Source: Bacteroidales bacterium UBA3742 (GTDB lineage Bacteria; Bacteroidota; Bacteroidia; Bacteroidales; Paludibacteraceae). From it: DNA of 6,598 nt. Both the position numbers and the translations under genes were made by a program. Location: NCBI GenBank assembly GCA_002371785.1, contig DFGU01000027.1, positions 1-6,598 on the forward strand. The letters are read 5' to 3'. Of the stretch, positions 5,297 to 6,598 are shown piece by piece. Numbering within the stretch: position 1 is the first letter of the stretch; every line of letters begins with the position of its first letter. Below the pieces are notes generated by a model. That model made no database searches and was not told where the DNA came from. It saw only the letters and a program-made list of their open reading frames with translations.

Positions 5297-6009
5297 TATT
5301 TTTGGATGCCGGCTTCTACGGCCTGGCGGACGGCTTCGATGGCCTCGTTGGGGTCGGCATATTGACTGAGGTCGATCGGCGCGCCTACGTGCATATGGAC
5401 AGGATGGCGGCGTACGACCCATGCGCCCTTGGGCATCACGTCGTAGCAACCGCTGAGCGATATGGGTATGACAGGCAGGGAGAGGTCGAGCGCAATCTGG
5501 AAGGCGCCACGCTTGAAGCGGCCGAGCGAGCCGTCCTTGGTGCGCGTTCCCTCGGGGAAGATGACGGTGCATACACCATTGACCAACTGCTTCTCTATCA
5601 GTTGGATACTCTCCATGGATGCGCGTGCGTTCTTACGCTCAACGAAGATATGTCCGGCGGCTTTGCAGGCTATGCCGACGAAGGGTACGCGACGCAGTTC
5701 GGCCTTCATGAGCCACTTGAAGATGACGGGCAGCCAGCCGTAGATGACCCATACGTCGTACATCGACTGATGGTTGCTCACGAAGACGTAGGACTGACCG
5801 GGCTTGATATTCTCGAGTCCGGAGACCGACACGGGCAGGAACATGAGTCGGCACATGCTGCGCGACCAGAACTGCTGCTCGCGGTGCACGAACTCGGCAT
5901 TGCGCCAGGGATAGCATACGATGGTGAACACAGCCGTGAAGATGGTCAGCAGGACGGCTATCGGCCAGGCTATCAGATATTGATACAGTGCAAAAAGGAC
6001 TTGTAACAT
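5296..6009 (-). CDS. plsC: 1-acyl-sn-glycerol-3-phosphate acyltransferase
   Basis: PlsC adds the second acyl chain to lysophosphatidic acid, giving phosphatidic acid, at the inner face of the cytoplasmic membrane. The 237 residues show a hydrophobic N-terminal membrane segment (about 8-32), then the four acyltransferase blocks: NHQSMYD at 79-85 (catalytic H80 and D85), KAELRRVPFVG at 102-112, FPEGTRTKDGSLGRFKRGAF at 151-170 (substrate phosphate binding), and LPVIPISLSG at 178-187. All key residues are present and the length is typical of the family. Related lipid A or ornithine-lipid acyltransferases share these blocks, so the exact acyl acceptor is inferred from the best-known family role. 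ATG at 6009 gives the full membrane segment and lies 16 bp after the upstream kinase stop. The stop codon coincides with the edge of the octamer array. Confidence 0.92.
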   Translation of the reverse strand: MLQVLFALYQYLIAWPIAVLLTIFTAVFTIVCYPWRNAEFVHREQQFWSRSMCRLMFLPVSVSGLENIKPGQSYVFVSNHQSMYDVWVIYGWLPVIFKWLMKAELRRVPFVGIACKAAGHIFVERKNARASMESIQLIEKQLVNGVCTVIFPEGTRTKDGSLGRFKRGAFQIALDLSLPVIPISLSGCYDVMPKGAWVVRRHPVHMHVGAPIDLSQYADPNEAIEAVRQAVEAGIQK

Positions 6010-6025
6010 ACGCGGGTACGGGGGA

Positions 6026-6598
6026 TTATATGGTATTATACTTCTGCATAAAGCCGCGATAGAGGGCGCATATACGGCGTATCTCGTCCCATGTCTCTTC
6101 GGAGAGCTTGGTACCCACTATCTCGACGACGCGTCCGGCCGCTATGGTACCAATCTCGCCGCAGCGGCGCAGGTCGAAGCCGTCGCTGAGCGCGAGCAGG
6201 AAACCTCCGGCATAGAGGTCGCCGGCACCGGTAGAGTCGGTGCAGGAGGTGGTGATGGCGCCGATATGGTAGCGCGTATTGCCCTGCTGGACGTAGGAAC
6301 CGCGCTTGCCGACCTTGACGACGGCTATGTCGCACTGTTCGGCAATCTTCTGGACCGCCTCCTCGGGATTGAGGTGGGTATAGGCGAACGACTCGTCTTC
6401 GTTAGCAAAGACGATATCGACGTATTTCTTGATCAACTCCTTGAGGAAGAGGTGGTTCTCGTTGACGACGTTGTAGGACGCCAGGTCGAGCGACACCATG
6501 CATCCGGACTCCTTAGCGAGGCGGATTGCTTTCTCGATGAGCTCGTTGTTCTGCACCAGGTAGCCCTCGATATGGAAGATATCGTAGCCCTTGAAGGC
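6026..6598 (-). CDS. PfkB-family carbohydrate or nucleoside kinase, 5'-truncated by the window edge
   Basis: 190 codons of the C-terminal part are visible; the frame is open to the right edge (it continues as GYDIFHIEGYLVQN at visible residues 4-17), so the true start is outside and the GTG at 6556 is an internal Val codon. The ribokinase/PfkB fold is shown by FANEDE at 64-69 (the NxxE-type Mg/phosphate region), KVGKRGS at about 95-101 and the second PfkB signature DSTGAGDLYAGGF at 121-133, whose Asp (127) is the catalytic base. Such proteins transfer phosphate from ATP to a sugar or nucleoside hydroxyl. Bacteroidetes homologues are often annotated as adenosine kinase or generic sugar kinase; the substrate-binding N-terminal half is missing, so I do not assign one. 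It is the most upstream visible gene of the minus-strand operon, and the operon promoter is not in the window. Confidence 0.9.
   Translation of the reverse strand, partial: AFKGYDIFHIEGYLVQNNELIEKAIRLAKESGCMVSLDLASYNVVNENHLFLKELIKKYVDIVFANEDESFAYTHLNPEEAVQKIAEQCDIAVVKVGKRGSYVQQGNTRYHIGAITTSCTDSTGAGDLYAGGFLLALSDGFDLRRCGEIGTIAAGRVVEIVGTKLSEETWDEIRRICALYRGFMQKYNTI

Noticed and set aside
5287..6006. Long plus-strand open frame of 239 codons lying exactly opposite plsC
   Set aside because: The minus frame carries all four acyltransferase motifs; the antisense frame has no recognisable family and arises from GC-rich codon bias. The same reasoning removes the plus-strand frames at 1957-2502, 3063-3608, 3694-4167 and 4192-4764.
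6026..6556. Kinase gene starting at GTG 6556
   Set aside because: The frame continues to the window edge with family-conserved sequence (GYDIFHIEGYL), so GTG is an internal Val and the gene is cut by the window.

Overview
The window looks like an ordinary chromosomal housekeeping segment from a fairly GC-rich member of the Bacteroidota, most likely Bacteroidales. A Prevotella-like genome is plausible, but I cannot fix the genus. The evidence is a near-perfect Bacteroidetes promoter (TTTG, 20 bp, TAnnTTTGC), the lack of clear Shine-Dalgarno sites, a GldH lipoprotein, Bacteroidetes-type RicT and TrmB proteins, and a GpmI C-terminus of the form seen in that phylum.

Layout, plus strand: the last 68 codons of gpmI (glycolysis) end at 206. 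An AT-rich gap of 86 bp follows and carries the promoter. It drives a 302-residue secreted protein, probably an outer-membrane beta-barrel (293-1201).

Layout, minus strand: everything from 6598 down to 1218 is one co-directional run. In transcription order it is a PfkB-family sugar/nucleoside kinase (5' end outside the window), plsC (lysophosphatidate acyltransferase), a HIT-family protein, holB (DNA polymerase III delta'), ricT (PSP1 domain), gldH (lipoprotein) and trmB (tRNA m7G46 methyltransferase). The two blocks converge on one hairpin terminator at about 1208-1230, whose loop contains part of the trmB stop codon. Spacing inside the run is tight: 16 bp between the kinase gene and plsC, 1 bp between holB and ricT, 5 bp between ricT and gldH, and a 14 bp overlap of gldH and trmB. 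This suggests an operon, with translational coupling from holB to trmB. The two looser junctions, on either side of the HIT gene, each hold a short tandem-repeat array.

The genes do not form one pathway. They mix membrane lipid synthesis, replication, RNA metabolism and tRNA modification, as is common in housekeeping operons. The holB-ricT adjacency also occurs in Firmicutes.

I found no new system, phage, insertion sequence, CRISPR array or RNA gene. The points most worth a second look are the two related repeat arrays (8-bp and 7-bp units) that bracket the HIT gene, the T9 run inside the spacer of the outer-membrane gene's promoter, and a 14-bp tandem duplication inside trmB.
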